A stretch of 43,890 nt of DNA, from the NCBI GenBank assembly GCA_026225095.1, contig JAMFSC010000130.1, positions 1 to 43,890 on the forward strand, in the 5' to 3' direction. The DNA is from a bacterium (GTDB taxonomy: Bacteria > Acidobacteriota > Terriglobia > Terriglobales > Acidobacteriaceae). A model generated the notes under the pieces. That model ran no database searches, was not told the DNA's origin, and worked only from the letters and a program-made list of their open reading frames with translations. Position numbers and translations under genes: made by a program. This document shows positions 1 through 8,484 of this stretch, one piece after another. Numbering within the stretch: position 1 is the first letter of the stretch; each line of letters begins with the position of its first letter.

Positions 1-147
1 ACGCTGCGGGTTCAGGAGGTCTGAGCGGGAGCGCCGGAGAGGGAGCGGGTGGCTCGTTCGAGGCGCAGTATCTGGAGCTCAGGAACGTCCTGGGCGGGGG
101 CTTCGAGGGGCTCGGCGCGGAGGGGCATGGCAGCAGGCTATCGGTTT
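1..147. other. unassigned left edge
   Basis: No gene can be assigned. Plus frame 1 stays open from the window edge to a TGA at 22-24, so it could be the last codons of an upstream gene. A 38-codon minus-strand ORF (128 to 12) has no SD and an unremarkable composition. ModA, the usual partner of ModBC, is not visible and would have to lie outside the window. Confidence 0.4.
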
Positions 148-272
148 GAGCAGATTCGCTGACGGTGTAGGGTTCTGGATCGGGCACCGTGGCGCTCCGC
201 CCCACCTTAGCGACGATGAGGCGTGTCGCGAAGGTGGGGCACCCAACTCTATCCCCACAGGCAATCCGATCT
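148..272 (+). repeat. R1 intergenic repeat, copy 1 (125 bp)
   Basis: This 125-bp stretch recurs in inverted orientation at 22171-22295 with the same length and roughly 90% identity by eye. Its core is a hairpin: arm CCCCACCTTAGCGAC (200-214) against GTCGCGAAGGTGGGG (225-239), 14 of 15 positions paired. The element ends 20 bp before the modB start codon, so it lies in the modB leader. It resembles REP/MITE-like intergenic elements. No protein is encoded. Confidence 0.85.
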
Positions 273-292
273 AAACTGAATACACTGCTGAT

Positions 293-970
293 ATGGATTG
301 GCAGGCGGTGGAGTTGACGGCGCGGCTGGCTGGGGTGACGACCGCGCTTCTGATGCTGGTTGGCCTGCCGCTGGCCTGGTGGCTGGCGCGTTCCGGCGGC
401 GGTGTGATGCGGCCGACGGTACAGGCGTTGGTCGGCTTGCCGCTCGTGCTTCCACCAACGGTACTCGGCTTCTATCTGCTGGTGGATCTGGGCCCCCTGA
501 CGTCGGTGGGACGCGGGCTGGTGCGGCTGCTGGGCCATCCCCTGGCGTTCAGCTTCGAGGGGCTCGTCGTGGGTTCGATGCTCTATAGTCTTCCGTTTGC
601 TGTCCAACCGATGGTGGCGGGGTTCGCCGCGGTCGACCGGCAGTTCGGCGAGGCGGCGAGTACGCTGGGCGCATCGCCGGCCCGGATCTTCTGGGGAATC
701 ACGCTGCCGCTCGCGCGAGGGTCCGTATGGACGGCGGCGCTTCTCACCTTTACTCACACGGTGGGTGAGTTTGGCGTGGTGCTGATGCTTGGCGGGAATA
801 TTCCCGGGGCGACGCGAACGATGTCGATCGCGCTGTACGACGCGGTGCAGGACGGGCAATACGTGGACGCGAACCGGACTGCGGGCGCGCTGCTGGCAGT
901 GGCTTTTGCGGGGCTGCTGGCGCTCTATTGGCGGCGTGGCCGCGGGGTTCGGGGTGGCGATCTTGTCTGA
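293..970 (+). CDS. modB: molybdate ABC transporter permease ModB
   Basis: Inner-membrane permease of the high-affinity molybdate importer, which moves substrate from the periplasmic binding protein ModA into the cytoplasm using ModC ATP hydrolysis. The 225-residue product has the usual ModB length. It has about five hydrophobic segments and the cytoplasmic EAA-type loop (EAASTLGASPARIFWGITLP, about residues 120-140) that docks on the ATPase. The motif HTVGEFGVVLMLGGNIPG follows, as in ModB/CysU-type permeases. The start is the first ATG after repeat R1, with a weak ribosome site. The gene overlaps modC by 17 bp, implying translational coupling. Tungstate or sulfate specificity cannot be excluded from sequence alone. 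Confidence 0.93.
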   Translation: MDWQAVELTARLAGVTTALLMLVGLPLAWWLARSGGGVMRPTVQALVGLPLVLPPTVLGFYLLVDLGPLTSVGRGLVRLLGHPLAFSFEGLVVGSMLYSLPFAVQPMVAGFAAVDRQFGEAASTLGASPARIFWGITLPLARGSVWTAALLTFTHTVGEFGVVLMLGGNIPGATRTMSIALYDAVQDGQYVDANRTAGALLAVAFAGLLALYWRRGRGVRGGDLV

Positions 971-1706
971 GCTCGAGCCCGGTTCACCCCATCTGGAGGT
1001 AGAGATTCGGCATCGTGCCGGGGGTGTGAATCTCGATGTCCGGTTCTGCATGACCAAGCCGTGGACGGTGCTGTTCGCTCCGTCGGGAGCGGGCAAGACG
1101 ACCATCCTGCGGCTGATCGCGGGGCTCGATCGGTTGGAGAAGGGAAAGATCGTCAGCCGGGCAGAGTCGGAGGGGGAGCTGGTTCTGGCTGACACCGACG
1201 GGAGGGTCCATGTGCCGGCGCATCGCCGTTCGATGCCGATGGTGGCGCAGCGGCCCGCGCTCTTTCCCCACCGAACGGTGCTGGGCAATGTGCTCTACGC
1301 GGGTACGGAGCGGCAGGCGGCAGGGCGTGATATGCAGCTCGATGCGCTGCTGGAGCTTTGCCGCGTGGGCCATCTGCGCAACAGGTATCCCTCACAGATC
1401 TCGGGTGGAGAGAGCCAGAGGGTGGCACTGGCGCGGGCGCTCTGGGCTCCGGCGAGGGCGCTTCTACTGGACGAACCATTCAGTGGGCTGGACGTCGGGC
1501 TGCGCGATGCCTTGATCCCCGAAGTGAAGGAGTATCTGGCCGCGAGGCGGGTTCCGGTGCTGCAGGTGACGCACGATGTGGGCGAGGTGTTCGCGGTGGG
1601 GGCGGAGGTGATCCGGCTGGAAGATGGCAGGGTAGCGGCGCAGGGTCCGCCCGAGATCGTGCTGGAGCGCGAGCGGACGAGGCTGCTCAGGCAGCTGGGG
1701 GGTTAG
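954..1706 (+). CDS. modC: molybdate ABC transporter ATPase ModC
   Basis: ATP-binding subunit that powers ModB. Read from the GTG at 954 it has 250 residues. Walker A is APSGAGKTT (about 42-50), the signature is ISGGESQRVALARAL, Walker B is ALLLDEPFSGLD, and the switch histidine lies in VTHDVGEV. The frame is open well upstream, but homology begins only after the modB stop. Start candidates are therefore GTG 954 or TTG 963, both inside the end of modB. The protein is shorter than E. coli ModC (about 350) because the C-terminal molybdate-binding TOBE/Mop domain is absent, so cellular Mo feedback through that domain is not expected. Confidence 0.9.
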   Translation: MAILSELEPGSPHLEVEIRHRAGGVNLDVRFCMTKPWTVLFAPSGAGKTTILRLIAGLDRLEKGKIVSRAESEGELVLADTDGRVHVPAHRRSMPMVAQRPALFPHRTVLGNVLYAGTERQAAGRDMQLDALLELCRVGHLRNRYPSQISGGESQRVALARALWAPARALLLDEPFSGLDVGLRDALIPEVKEYLAARRVPVLQVTHDVGEVFAVGAEVIRLEDGRVAAQGPPEIVLERERTRLLRQLGG

Positions 1707-1775
1707 GCGGCAGCTCCGGCAAAGAGTCGCCCGGCAACGGACCAGGAAGCCGTGTCTGCAACGAAGGAAGATTCT

Positions 1776-2876
1776 TCAAGCCCGGCCGCGATGGCCTGCT
1801 TGTGTAGTCAGCTCGGGCCGTGGTTCGGGTCTCGGCTCGACGGGCTCTTGTTCCAGTACGAGGTGGAAGCGGTCCTGAATGGTCTGAAGAATGTGGTCGC
1901 GAAGACGTGTGATGTCCGCGTAGGTGGCGTGGCCCCGGTTGATGAGGGCCAGGGTGTGGCGGGAGGAGATGCCCGCTTCGCCGAGGATGTAGGACTTGTG
2001 GAATCCCGCCCGGTCGAGCAGCCAGGCGGCGGGAAGCTTGATCTGTCCGTCGGGCGCGGGGTAGCGGGGGATGTCGGACTCGGGGATGGCGAGCGCCTCG
2101 GCGATGGTGGCGAGGGCGGATGGGGAGACGACGGGATTCTTGAAGAAGCTGCCGGCGCTGCGGTGGTCGGGGATCGATTGGCCACTGGCGGGGTCGGGCA
2201 GGAGCATGCCCTTGGCGTCGCGGATTTCACGGACGGCGTGATAGACGTCGAGCGGGGTGGGCGGCGCGGTCGCGGCGGAGAAATGGCGCCGGAGATCGGC
2301 GTAGGTAAGGTTGGGAGTGGCGGTCGGATCGAGCGAAAACGTCACACTGGTGATGATGTACCGGTTGCGCTGGCTCGAGTTGAAGAGACTTTCGCGGTAG
2401 GAGAAGCCGCACTGGTCGCGCGTGAGCGTCGTAAAGGCAAAGGTATGGCGGTCGTACGCGCGGACGGTGTGGATGGTCTGCGATACGTCCTCGCCGTAGG
2501 CTCCGATGTTCTGGATGGGCGAGGCTCCGACCAGGCCGGGGATGCCGGCGAGGCACTCGATGCCGCTGATGCCGAGCTCACAAACGTAGCGGACGAAGGC
2601 GTCCCAATGGGTGCCGGCGGGAACATCGAAGAGGTCTCCGCGGCGCTTGATCGGTCCGTCGATGACGAGGTGGAGCACCAGGCCGGGATACCCTTCGTCG
2701 GGAACCAGGAGATTGCTTCCACCACCGAGGACAAAGATGGGAAGCTGGTGGGCGTCGGAAAAGGCCAGCGCTTCGAGGAGTTCGGATTCGGTTCGGATCT
2801 CGGCGAAGAAGCGAGCCGGCCCTCCGAGATGGAGCGTGGTGCGGGTGGCGAGGGGAGCTTCCTGAACGATGTGCAT
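1776..2876 (-). CDS. murB: UDP-N-acetylenolpyruvoylglucosamine reductase MurB
   Basis: Flavoenzyme of cytosolic peptidoglycan precursor synthesis that reduces enolpyruvyl-UDP-GlcNAc (the MurA product) to UDP-MurNAc with NADPH. It has 366 residues. The FAD-binding region includes GGGSNLLV (51-58) and the SGIECLAGIPGLVGASPIQN stretch (104-123). An arginine in GFSYRES (R161) and the catalytic serine in GSFFKNP (243) are present, and a glutamate near 342 fits the C-terminal catalytic acid. The last 20 residues are a Pro/Glu/Arg-rich tail unlikely to be catalytic. The gene is convergent with modC. The pathway partner murA lies 20 kb away on the other strand. Confidence 0.95.
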   Translation of the reverse strand: MHIVQEAPLATRTTLHLGGPARFFAEIRTESELLEALAFSDAHQLPIFVLGGGSNLLVPDEGYPGLVLHLVIDGPIKRRGDLFDVPAGTHWDAFVRYVCELGISGIECLAGIPGLVGASPIQNIGAYGEDVSQTIHTVRAYDRHTFAFTTLTRDQCGFSYRESLFNSSQRNRYIITSVTFSLDPTATPNLTYADLRRHFSAATAPPTPLDVYHAVREIRDAKGMLLPDPASGQSIPDHRSAGSFFKNPVVSPSALATIAEALAIPESDIPRYPAPDGQIKLPAAWLLDRAGFHKSYILGEAGISSRHTLALINRGHATYADITRLRDHILQTIQDRFHLVLEQEPVEPRPEPRPELTTQAGHRGRA

Positions 2877-3300
2877 CTCGTTATAAGCCTACGGCATAGA
2901 GCGGCCAGTGACCGCTGCAATGCAGGAGGCCGGAGCCTAGGTTGGTTCCGCCCATGGGATTCCGCCGCAGACCGCAACCAAGGCCGATGGACCCCGGTTC
3001 GCGAACCATTATGTCACCTTAATGACGTGTCGAATCAGCTATTTGGTCATTCGCGATTTTTTTTCTCTTTTATGTGCAAAAAGAGCGTTGATCGTGCATT
3101 ATGAAAAAGAAGTTTGCGAATGCAAAACTTCTTCCGGGGAGATACTCAGAGCAATGAACGCTCCCGCGAATAGCCGCCTGCGAGCGGCTTTTTCGCGTTG
3201 TGCTGCGGAGAATGAGTGATTGGAGTCAACACCCGGATGCGCCCCGGCGAGGGACGAGATAGAATCGTGTGAACGGCAGTTTGAACCCGGAGGATGTGCA
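2877..3300. other. 424-bp intergenic region, murB / bacilliredoxin
   Basis: Divergent promoter region. An AT-rich island lies at about 3040-3130. On the minus strand, TTCGAC and TAATGG spaced by 17 bp (about 3006-3034) could be the murB promoter. GTCA-N6-TGAC (3013-3026) is a small dyad overlapping it. A terminator-like hairpin sits at 3172-3193. A 65-codon plus-strand ORF (3022-3219) has no recognisable features and spans the hairpin, so I do not call it a gene. Confidence 0.45.
3172..3193 (+). terminator. rho-independent terminator-like hairpin
   Basis: AGCCGC (3172-3177) pairs with GCGGCT (3184-3189) across a 6-nt loop and is followed by a short T tract. It lies on the plus strand with no upstream plus-strand gene. 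It could end a short untranslated RNA started in the AT-rich island, or attenuate the bacilliredoxin transcript. Confidence 0.5.
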
Positions 3301-3726
3301 ATGTATCCAGAGATTATGGTAATTCCAATGCGGGAAGAGTTGACCCGAGCTGGCATTTCAGAGGCGAGGACGGCGGCCGAGGTCGATGCGGCGTTGGCTC
3401 AGCCCGGAACGACGATGCTGGTCGTGAACTCGATCTGCGGATGCGCCGCCGGCAAGATGCGGCCAGGTGTGCGCATGGCCATGCAACACGGCATCAAGCC
3501 GGACCATGCGGTCACGGTCTTCGCCGGACAGGACCGAGACGCGACCGAAAAGGCGCGCGGCTACTTTGGTGGACATCCTCCCACCTCTCCTGCAATTGCG
3601 ATCCTGCGCGATGGACAGCTGGTCTACCTGATGCAGCGCTCTGCCATTGAAACCTCGACGGCCCCGGCGATTGCGCAGGAGTTGGCCCGCGCCTTCGACA
3701 CTTATTGCGTGAAGGCGTCGGCTTAG
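3301..3726 (+). CDS. bacilliredoxin, BrxA/BrxB (YphP/YqiW) family
   Basis: Thiol-disulfide protein of 141 residues. In Firmicutes this family removes bacillithiol from S-bacillithiolated cytosolic proteins. The active-site motif is CGC (C46, C48) in VVNSICGCAAGKMRP, as in the YphP family, followed by conserved VFAGQDRDATEKAR and GHPPTSPAIAILRDG blocks. The ATG at 3301 has a good SD (GGAGG, 7 nt upstream). The open frame extends further up, but the extension lacks family similarity. Whether this organism makes bacillithiol or uses another thiol is not visible here. The gene is monocistronic, with a strong hairpin after it. Confidence 0.93.
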   Translation: MYPEIMVIPMREELTRAGISEARTAAEVDAALAQPGTTMLVVNSICGCAAGKMRPGVRMAMQHGIKPDHAVTVFAGQDRDATEKARGYFGGHPPTSPAIAILRDGQLVYLMQRSAIETSTAPAIAQELARAFDTYCVKASA

Positions 3727-3789
3727 AAGCGGCGAAACTTTAGGCGGGAAAGAGCGATTTGAAACTTTGGTCTCGGCACAAGAGACAGT

Positions 3790-3827
3790 AGCCCGGAATC
3801 ACCCTGAGCGGGGTGGCTCCGGGCTTT
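3790..3827 (+). terminator. terminator after the bacilliredoxin gene
   Basis: AGCCCGGA (3790-3797) pairs with TCCGGGCT (3818-3825). An inner CACCC/GGGTG stem extends it, and TTT follows. It lies 64 bp past the stop codon and is a likely rho-independent terminator despite the short T tract. Confidence 0.7.
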
Positions 3828-3863
3828 GCTGTTCCTGGAGACATCTCAATTGGGGTGAACCAC

Positions 3864-3893
3864 AGGAGGTTTCTGCCGATGAAGATTTAGACC
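3864..3893 (+). promoter_or_regulatory. strong SD plus three-codon ORF before the AAA gene
   Basis: The best SD (AGGAGG, 3864-3869) is placed for ATG 3879, which reads Met-Lys-Ile and then TAG at 3888-3890. The next ATG (3894) is in the same frame three nucleotides after the stop and begins the long ORF. Translation of the AAA protein therefore probably depends on reinitiation, or 3879 is an ancestral start interrupted by a stop. Confidence 0.6.
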
Positions 3894-4976
3894 ATGGCTA
3901 CCTCGCGACCAAATGACGCATCTCCCCTGCCGAACCACAACCCTCTCAGCAAGAAGGGTACGGAGCATGCGGACAGTTTGCCCCTTGGGGTATCGGCCTA
4001 CTCTCCAGATTCGGCGCGCTATTGTCTTGATGAAGCCCTGGCGGAGGTGCGTTCGCTGCGCCGTCCGCACAAGGGCCATCTGGGCGGCGATGCCGGTGGG
4101 TATTGCGCGGCGACGGTAGGACAAAGCGAAACCATGCAGCGGCTTCGTTCGCAGGTGAAACGAATAGCTCCCTATTTCCGGACTGCCCTGTTGACTGGTC
4201 CCGTCGGAACTGGAAAAGAGGGTGTGGCGCGGATGTTGCATGCTCTCAGCCCATGCGCGGATGGAGAGTTTGTGGCGTGCGAAGCTTCGGCCCTGGCTGA
4301 GGCGATGCTGCGCGACGAGGGCAGCACGATCCTCAACGCGGTGGCCGGAAGTGCGGTGGGCGGAACATTGTTCCTCGAAGGTCTGGGTGAGGTTCCCCAG
4401 GCGCTCCAGGGCGCGTTGCTGCGGATCTGGACGACGGCGGGTCGCGGACGTCTGCGCGTCGTAGCCGGAACGCATCGCGATCTGCGCACAATGGGTATGA
4501 CGGGACAGTTTCGCCAGGATCTGGCCCAGCGCATGATGGGCGTGGAACTTGCCATGACACCGCTGGCCGAACGCATGGAAGACTTCCGTGCAGTCGTCAT
4601 CGAGGTCGTGCACCGGATCGATGTCGACCACGAGTTGACCGTTACTGAAGACGCCATGGTGCGGCTGCTGGAGCATGGCTGGCCGGGAGATCTGGCAGAG
4701 GTCGACCAGGTTCTCTGGAGCGCTGCGAGGAACACTGAAGGATCGAAACGGATTGAGCCGAAGCATCTCCCCGAGTTGCGGAAAGAGAATCCGGAAGAGG
4801 GCACGGAACCGAAGCCGGACAAGCTGCATGAGGTCGTGCAGCAGCATGTACTCGATGTACTGACGCGGTGTGGCGGCAACAAGCTGCGCGCGGCAGAGGC
4901 TCTTGGCATCAGCCGTTCCACCCTCTACCGGATGCTCGAGAACTGTGTGGGCGAGGGCTTCGGGGAAGACCTGTAG
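3894..4976 (+). CDS. degenerate NtrC-like AAA+/Fis-type DNA-binding regulator
   Basis: A 360-residue protein with the architecture of a sigma-54 activator. It has an unclassified N-terminal 75 residues and an AAA+ core with Walker A GPVGTGKE (102-109). A degenerate Walker B follows (GGTLFLEGLGE, about 156-166, where active members have LFLDE). The arginine-finger segment FRQDLAQR is at 206-213, and a Fis-type helix-turn-helix (NKLRAAEALGISRSTLYRML) ends near 348. The GAFTGA loop that contacts sigma-54 is missing: only a short stretch separates the position after Walker A from Walker B. It is therefore unlikely to remodel sigma-54 polymerase and may act as a DNA-binding repressor or co-regulator. 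The target is unknown. Confidence 0.82.
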   Translation: MATSRPNDASPLPNHNPLSKKGTEHADSLPLGVSAYSPDSARYCLDEALAEVRSLRRPHKGHLGGDAGGYCAATVGQSETMQRLRSQVKRIAPYFRTALLTGPVGTGKEGVARMLHALSPCADGEFVACEASALAEAMLRDEGSTILNAVAGSAVGGTLFLEGLGEVPQALQGALLRIWTTAGRGRLRVVAGTHRDLRTMGMTGQFRQDLAQRMMGVELAMTPLAERMEDFRAVVIEVVHRIDVDHELTVTEDAMVRLLEHGWPGDLAEVDQVLWSAARNTEGSKRIEPKHLPELRKENPEEGTEPKPDKLHEVVQQHVLDVLTRCGGNKLRAAEALGISRSTLYRMLENCVGEGFGEDL

Positions 4977-5048
4977 CCCGGTCGGCGCGGTAGACTGATG
5001 GCAGCAGTCACAAGCCATTGGAGTGCTGCGCATGACGGAGTGCCGCGG

Positions 5049-6863
5049 ATGACGAGTTTTCTGAAGCTTCAAGGGGTGGGTCCGGCGTTGCTGGCCGGCT
5101 GGATGGCGTTCGGTGGAGTGTGCGTGGCGCAGGGTGCCGGCTCTCCCGCGGTTGCGACGGTGGCAACGCGAACCACACAGATGAACCGGATCTTTTCCGA
5201 TTACTGGGAGGATCGGCTGAAGCATGAGCCGGAGTTCGCATCCATCCTTGGCGACAAGCGCTACAACGATCAGCTCTCGGACCTCTCCGTGTCGGCGGTG
5301 AATGCCGACCTGGCGCGTGGAGCGGCCTACATCCAGCGGCTCTCGGAGGTCGATACGACGAGCCTGCCGGAGCAGACGCGGCTCTCTGCAGAGCTTCTGC
5401 TGCGTTCCCTGATTGAAGACCAGGAGGGGGCCCGCTACAAGGAATGGGAGATGCCGCTGAACCAGTTCAACGGCGTCCACACCGAGCTTCCGATGCTGGT
5501 GGCGCAGCTCTCATTCGACACGATCAAGGACTACGACGACTATGTGGCGCGCCTGAAGAAGATCCCCACCGCGTTCTCGCAGGTGATGACCAACATCCAG
5601 CTCGGCGTGGATGAGGGCCGGGTTCCGCCTCAGTACATCCTCGAAAAGGTGTTGACACAGGTCCAGACGATCGGCGGCATGACTCCGGAGGCCAGCCCCT
5701 TTGCGGGGCCGCTGAAGAAGTTTCCTACGAGCATCGGAACGGCGGATCGAAACCGCATCTCGGCCGACGTGATGGAGGTGATCTCGACGGCGGTGCTGCC
5801 GAGCTATCAGCGGCTCGGACGCTTTATCGCCGCGGCGTACATTCCTGCGGGACGTAAGGAGATTGGCGCGTGGTCGCTTCCTAATGGCGATGCCTACTAT
5901 GCCTTCCGCATCCGCCAGAGCACCACGCTGAACAAGAGCGCGGCAGAGATTCACCAGATCGGACTGGACGAGGTGAAGCGCGATGAGGCGGAGATGCTCG
6001 TCATCGCGAAGAAGCTCGGCTTCAACGATCTGAAGAGTTTTGGCGCAGCGTTGAAGGCGAATCCAAAGGAACATCCGGCGAGCGGCGAGGCGCTGCTGAC
6101 GGCCTACCGTGGATACATCGGGCAGATGCAGGGGCGATTGCCGGAGCTGTTTGGCCGCCTACCCAAGGCGCCCCTCGAGGTGGTCCGAGTTCCAGAGTAC
6201 TCCGAGAAGGACCAGGCCGCGGCCTACTACGAGCAGGGCACTCCGGATGGCAAGCGGCCGGGGCGGGTGAACGTCAATCTCTATCACGCGACCGATCGGT
6301 CTCTGACCTCCGTCGAGGCCGTCGCGTATCACGAGGGGATTCCAGGCCATCATCTGCAGATCGCACTGATGCAGGAGATGACCGGCGTTCCGGAGTTTCG
6401 CAAGCAGAGCTACTACACCGCTTATACCGAGGGCTGGGGCCTGTACAGCGAGCGGCTAGGCAAGGAGATCGGCTTCTACCAGGATCCCTACAGCGACTAC
6501 GGCAGGCTGGAGGCGGACATCTGGCGAGCGATCCGCCTGGTCGTCGACACCGGTGCGCACTCGCAGCACTGGACGCGGCAGCAGATGGTCGACTTCTTCC
6601 ACGACCACTCCGCCATCGACGAGACCAACGTGCAGGCGGAGGTCGATCGCTACATCGCGTGGCCCGGCCAGGCGCTCGGCTACAAGATGGGCCAGATGAA
6701 GATCCTGGAGTTGCGGGCCAAGGCACAGAAGGCGCTGGGGCCCAGGTTCTCTTTGAAAGACTTCCACGATGTCGTGCTGGGCGATGGAGCGCTGCCAATG
6801 GATACGCTCGAGAAGGTAGTGGACGCGTGGATCGCAAGGGGTGGTGGGGCGGCTCGCAGTTAG
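5049..6863 (+). CDS. secreted DUF885 family protein (putative metallopeptidase)
   Basis: A DUF885 protein of 604 residues from ATG 5049. That start gives a clean signal peptide (MTSFLKLQGVG, then a hydrophobic stretch ending ...CVAQG) and has GGAG upstream. ATG 4998 is in frame and would add 17 residues. The family's metal-binding motif YHEGIPGHHLQ, HExxH-like with an added HH, lies near residue 440. A conserved EGWGLYSERLGKEIGFYQDP block follows. DUF885 members are usually periplasmic or outer-membrane-associated lipoproteins annotated as M1/M2-like peptidases; the substrate is unknown. The gene starts 72 bp after the AAA regulator and may be co-transcribed with it. Confidence 0.9.
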   Translation: MTSFLKLQGVGPALLAGWMAFGGVCVAQGAGSPAVATVATRTTQMNRIFSDYWEDRLKHEPEFASILGDKRYNDQLSDLSVSAVNADLARGAAYIQRLSEVDTTSLPEQTRLSAELLLRSLIEDQEGARYKEWEMPLNQFNGVHTELPMLVAQLSFDTIKDYDDYVARLKKIPTAFSQVMTNIQLGVDEGRVPPQYILEKVLTQVQTIGGMTPEASPFAGPLKKFPTSIGTADRNRISADVMEVISTAVLPSYQRLGRFIAAAYIPAGRKEIGAWSLPNGDAYYAFRIRQSTTLNKSAAEIHQIGLDEVKRDEAEMLVIAKKLGFNDLKSFGAALKANPKEHPASGEALLTAYRGYIGQMQGRLPELFGRLPKAPLEVVRVPEYSEKDQAAAYYEQGTPDGKRPGRVNVNLYHATDRSLTSVEAVAYHEGIPGHHLQIALMQEMTGVPEFRKQSYYTAYTEGWGLYSERLGKEIGFYQDPYSDYGRLEADIWRAIRLVVDTGAHSQHWTRQQMVDFFHDHSAIDETNVQAEVDRYIAWPGQALGYKMGQMKILELRAKAQKALGPRFSLKDFHDVVLGDGALPMDTLEKVVDAWIARGGGAARS

Positions 6864-6955
6864 GCGCCCGGCGGGGCTCGGAGGTGCGGCGATGACCGAG
6901 ATATTCGCCTGAGATCGCAACACAGGGAGCATACTGAAGGTAGAGGCAGATCGCC

Positions 6956-7474
6956 ATGGCAACCACGACAACGCTTGTCTCTCTTGAAGAGTACCTCCGG
7001 ACCAGTTACAGGCCCGACTGCGACTTTGTGGATGGTCAGATTGAGGAGCGAAACCTGGGCGAGTTCGAGCACGCGCGGCTACAAAGCCTTCTGATCATGT
7101 GGTTCGGGAAGAATGAATCCGAGTGGAGCATCGTGACGGTGGTGGAACAACGCATCCGGGTTGCCCCCCGACGAGTTCACGTGGCTGACATCTGCCTGTT
7201 GCGAAAAGATTCTCCGCGCGAGCAGGTGACCCTCACTCCGCCTCTCGTATGTATCGAGGTTCTCTCTCCGGAAGACCGGCTGCCACGCGCGGCCAGGGTG
7301 ATGGACGACTACGCCCGCATGGGTGTCCCGAACCTTTGGCTGCTGGATCCTGTGGATCGGATCGGGTATGTCTACACCGGCGGTGGACTGCTGAAGCTTA
7401 CCGAGGATCGACTGTCCGTTCCGGAAAGCCCCATTCACCTCGATCTGCCAAAGCTCTTTGCCGGACTGGACTAG
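6956..7474 (+). CDS. Uma2 family (DUF820) endonuclease-fold protein
   Basis: A 172-residue member of the Uma2/DUF820 family, which has a PD-(D/E)XK nuclease fold. The hallmark pattern is visible: LVSLEEYL near the N-terminus, the acidic VADICLL strand, then PPLVCIEVLSPEDR and YARMGVPNLWLLDP. The glutamate of the usual ExK pair is present in CIEVLSPED, but the lysine seen in many members (SPSDR or STxxK region) is not obvious. These genes are abundant in cyanobacteria and Acidobacteriota, often in many copies, with no settled function. ATG 6956 was used. No toxin-antitoxin partner is adjacent. Confidence 0.9.
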   Translation: MATTTTLVSLEEYLRTSYRPDCDFVDGQIEERNLGEFEHARLQSLLIMWFGKNESEWSIVTVVEQRIRVAPRRVHVADICLLRKDSPREQVTLTPPLVCIEVLSPEDRLPRAARVMDDYARMGVPNLWLLDPVDRIGYVYTGGGLLKLTEDRLSVPESPIHLDLPKLFAGLD

Positions 7475-7568
7475 CCTCCGCTGCTCCTAACAATGCAATT
7501 TGTCAGTGTGATTTGTTCGAGCCGGATAGCCTCCCACCTTCGCGATTGAGTTCTGGTAGCGTTATGGA

Positions 7569-8423
7569 ATGAGCGAGACGGTCTATGAAGCGGCGGTTCC
7601 GGCCCCAGTGATGCCGGGTGTGAGGGTAGCGGTGTTGGGCGCGGGAAAGATGGGCGGAATCCTGCTGCAGGCATTCCTGAAGAACAATCTGCTGGCTCGG
7701 GAACAGATTGCGGCCACGGTGCAGCACCCGGAGCGGGCGCAGGCACTCTCAGCGCAGTTCGGCGTAGAGGTCGGCATCGACAACGTCGCCGCGACCGAGC
7801 AGGCGGACGTGATCCTGCTGGGCGTGAAGCCAATTCAGGTTCCCGCCCTGGTCAACCTCATCCGTCCCGTGCTGACGCCGGAGAAGCTGATCATCTCGAT
7901 CGCGGCCTCGGTGAAAACGCGTTCGATTGAAGACGCCGCGGGTTGCGACCTTGGAGTGATTCGCGCCATGCCCAACACCCCGGCGATGATCGGCGCGGCG
8001 GTGACGGCGTTGTGCAACGGCAGATTCTGCACCGCTGACCAGATGGGAATGGCGATGCGGATCTTCCAGACCGTCGGGCGTGCCGTGGTGGTCGACGAGA
8101 AGCATATGGACGCCGTGACGGGGCTCTCCGGCTCCGGACCGGCGTTTCTCTACATCATCATCGAAGCGCTTGCGGAGGCGGGCGTGAACGTCGGGCTGCC
8201 GCGCGATGTGGCGACGCTGCTGGCGGCGCAGACCACGCTGGGATCGGCGCGCATGGTGCTCGAGACCGGCTATCATCCGGCGCTCCTGAAAGACGCCGTC
8301 ACCACCCCGGCCGGATGCACGGTCGACGGAATCCTCGAACTCGAGGAGGGAGGCCTGCGCGTAACGCTCATCAAGGCGGTCAAGCGCGCCACCCAGAGAG
8401 CGAAAGAATTGGCGAACGGGTGA
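7569..8423 (+). CDS. proC: pyrroline-5-carboxylate reductase ProC
   Basis: Catalyses the last step of proline synthesis, reduction of 1-pyrroline-5-carboxylate with NAD(P)H, in the cytosol. The 284-residue product has the N-terminal Rossmann motif VAVLGAGKMG (about 18-27). It has VIRAMPNTPAMIGAA in the middle, GLSGSGPAFLYIIIEALAEAG, and the signature stretch ending TTPAGCTVDGILELE. About 15 residues precede the usual family N-terminus. It is a single gene with no proA or proB beside it. It is followed 61 bp later by ctaA on the same strand. Confidence 0.96.
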   Translation: MSETVYEAAVPAPVMPGVRVAVLGAGKMGGILLQAFLKNNLLAREQIAATVQHPERAQALSAQFGVEVGIDNVAATEQADVILLGVKPIQVPALVNLIRPVLTPEKLIISIAASVKTRSIEDAAGCDLGVIRAMPNTPAMIGAAVTALCNGRFCTADQMGMAMRIFQTVGRAVVVDEKHMDAVTGLSGSGPAFLYIIIEALAEAGVNVGLPRDVATLLAAQTTLGSARMVLETGYHPALLKDAVTTPAGCTVDGILELEEGGLRVTLIKAVKRATQRAKELANG

Positions 8424-8484
8424 GTGTCGCTTTTTCAGGGGACATCCTTCTCAGGTTGCATCAGCGGCTCGTAGAATAAAATCT

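Noticed and set aside
3846..5480. 544-residue minus-strand ORF opposite the AAA and DUF885 genes
   Set aside because: It covers two unrelated real genes and has no recognisable domain.
6956..7474. Uma2 protein as a restriction or anti-phage defence nuclease
   Set aside because: It has no partner gene, no methylase and no defence-island context. Uma2 genes are common singletons.
7533..7545. CCCACCTTCGCGA upstream of proC, identical to the R1 hairpin arm
   Set aside because: Only 13 bp match, with no partner arm and no flanking R1 sequence. It could be chance or a relic too short to call.
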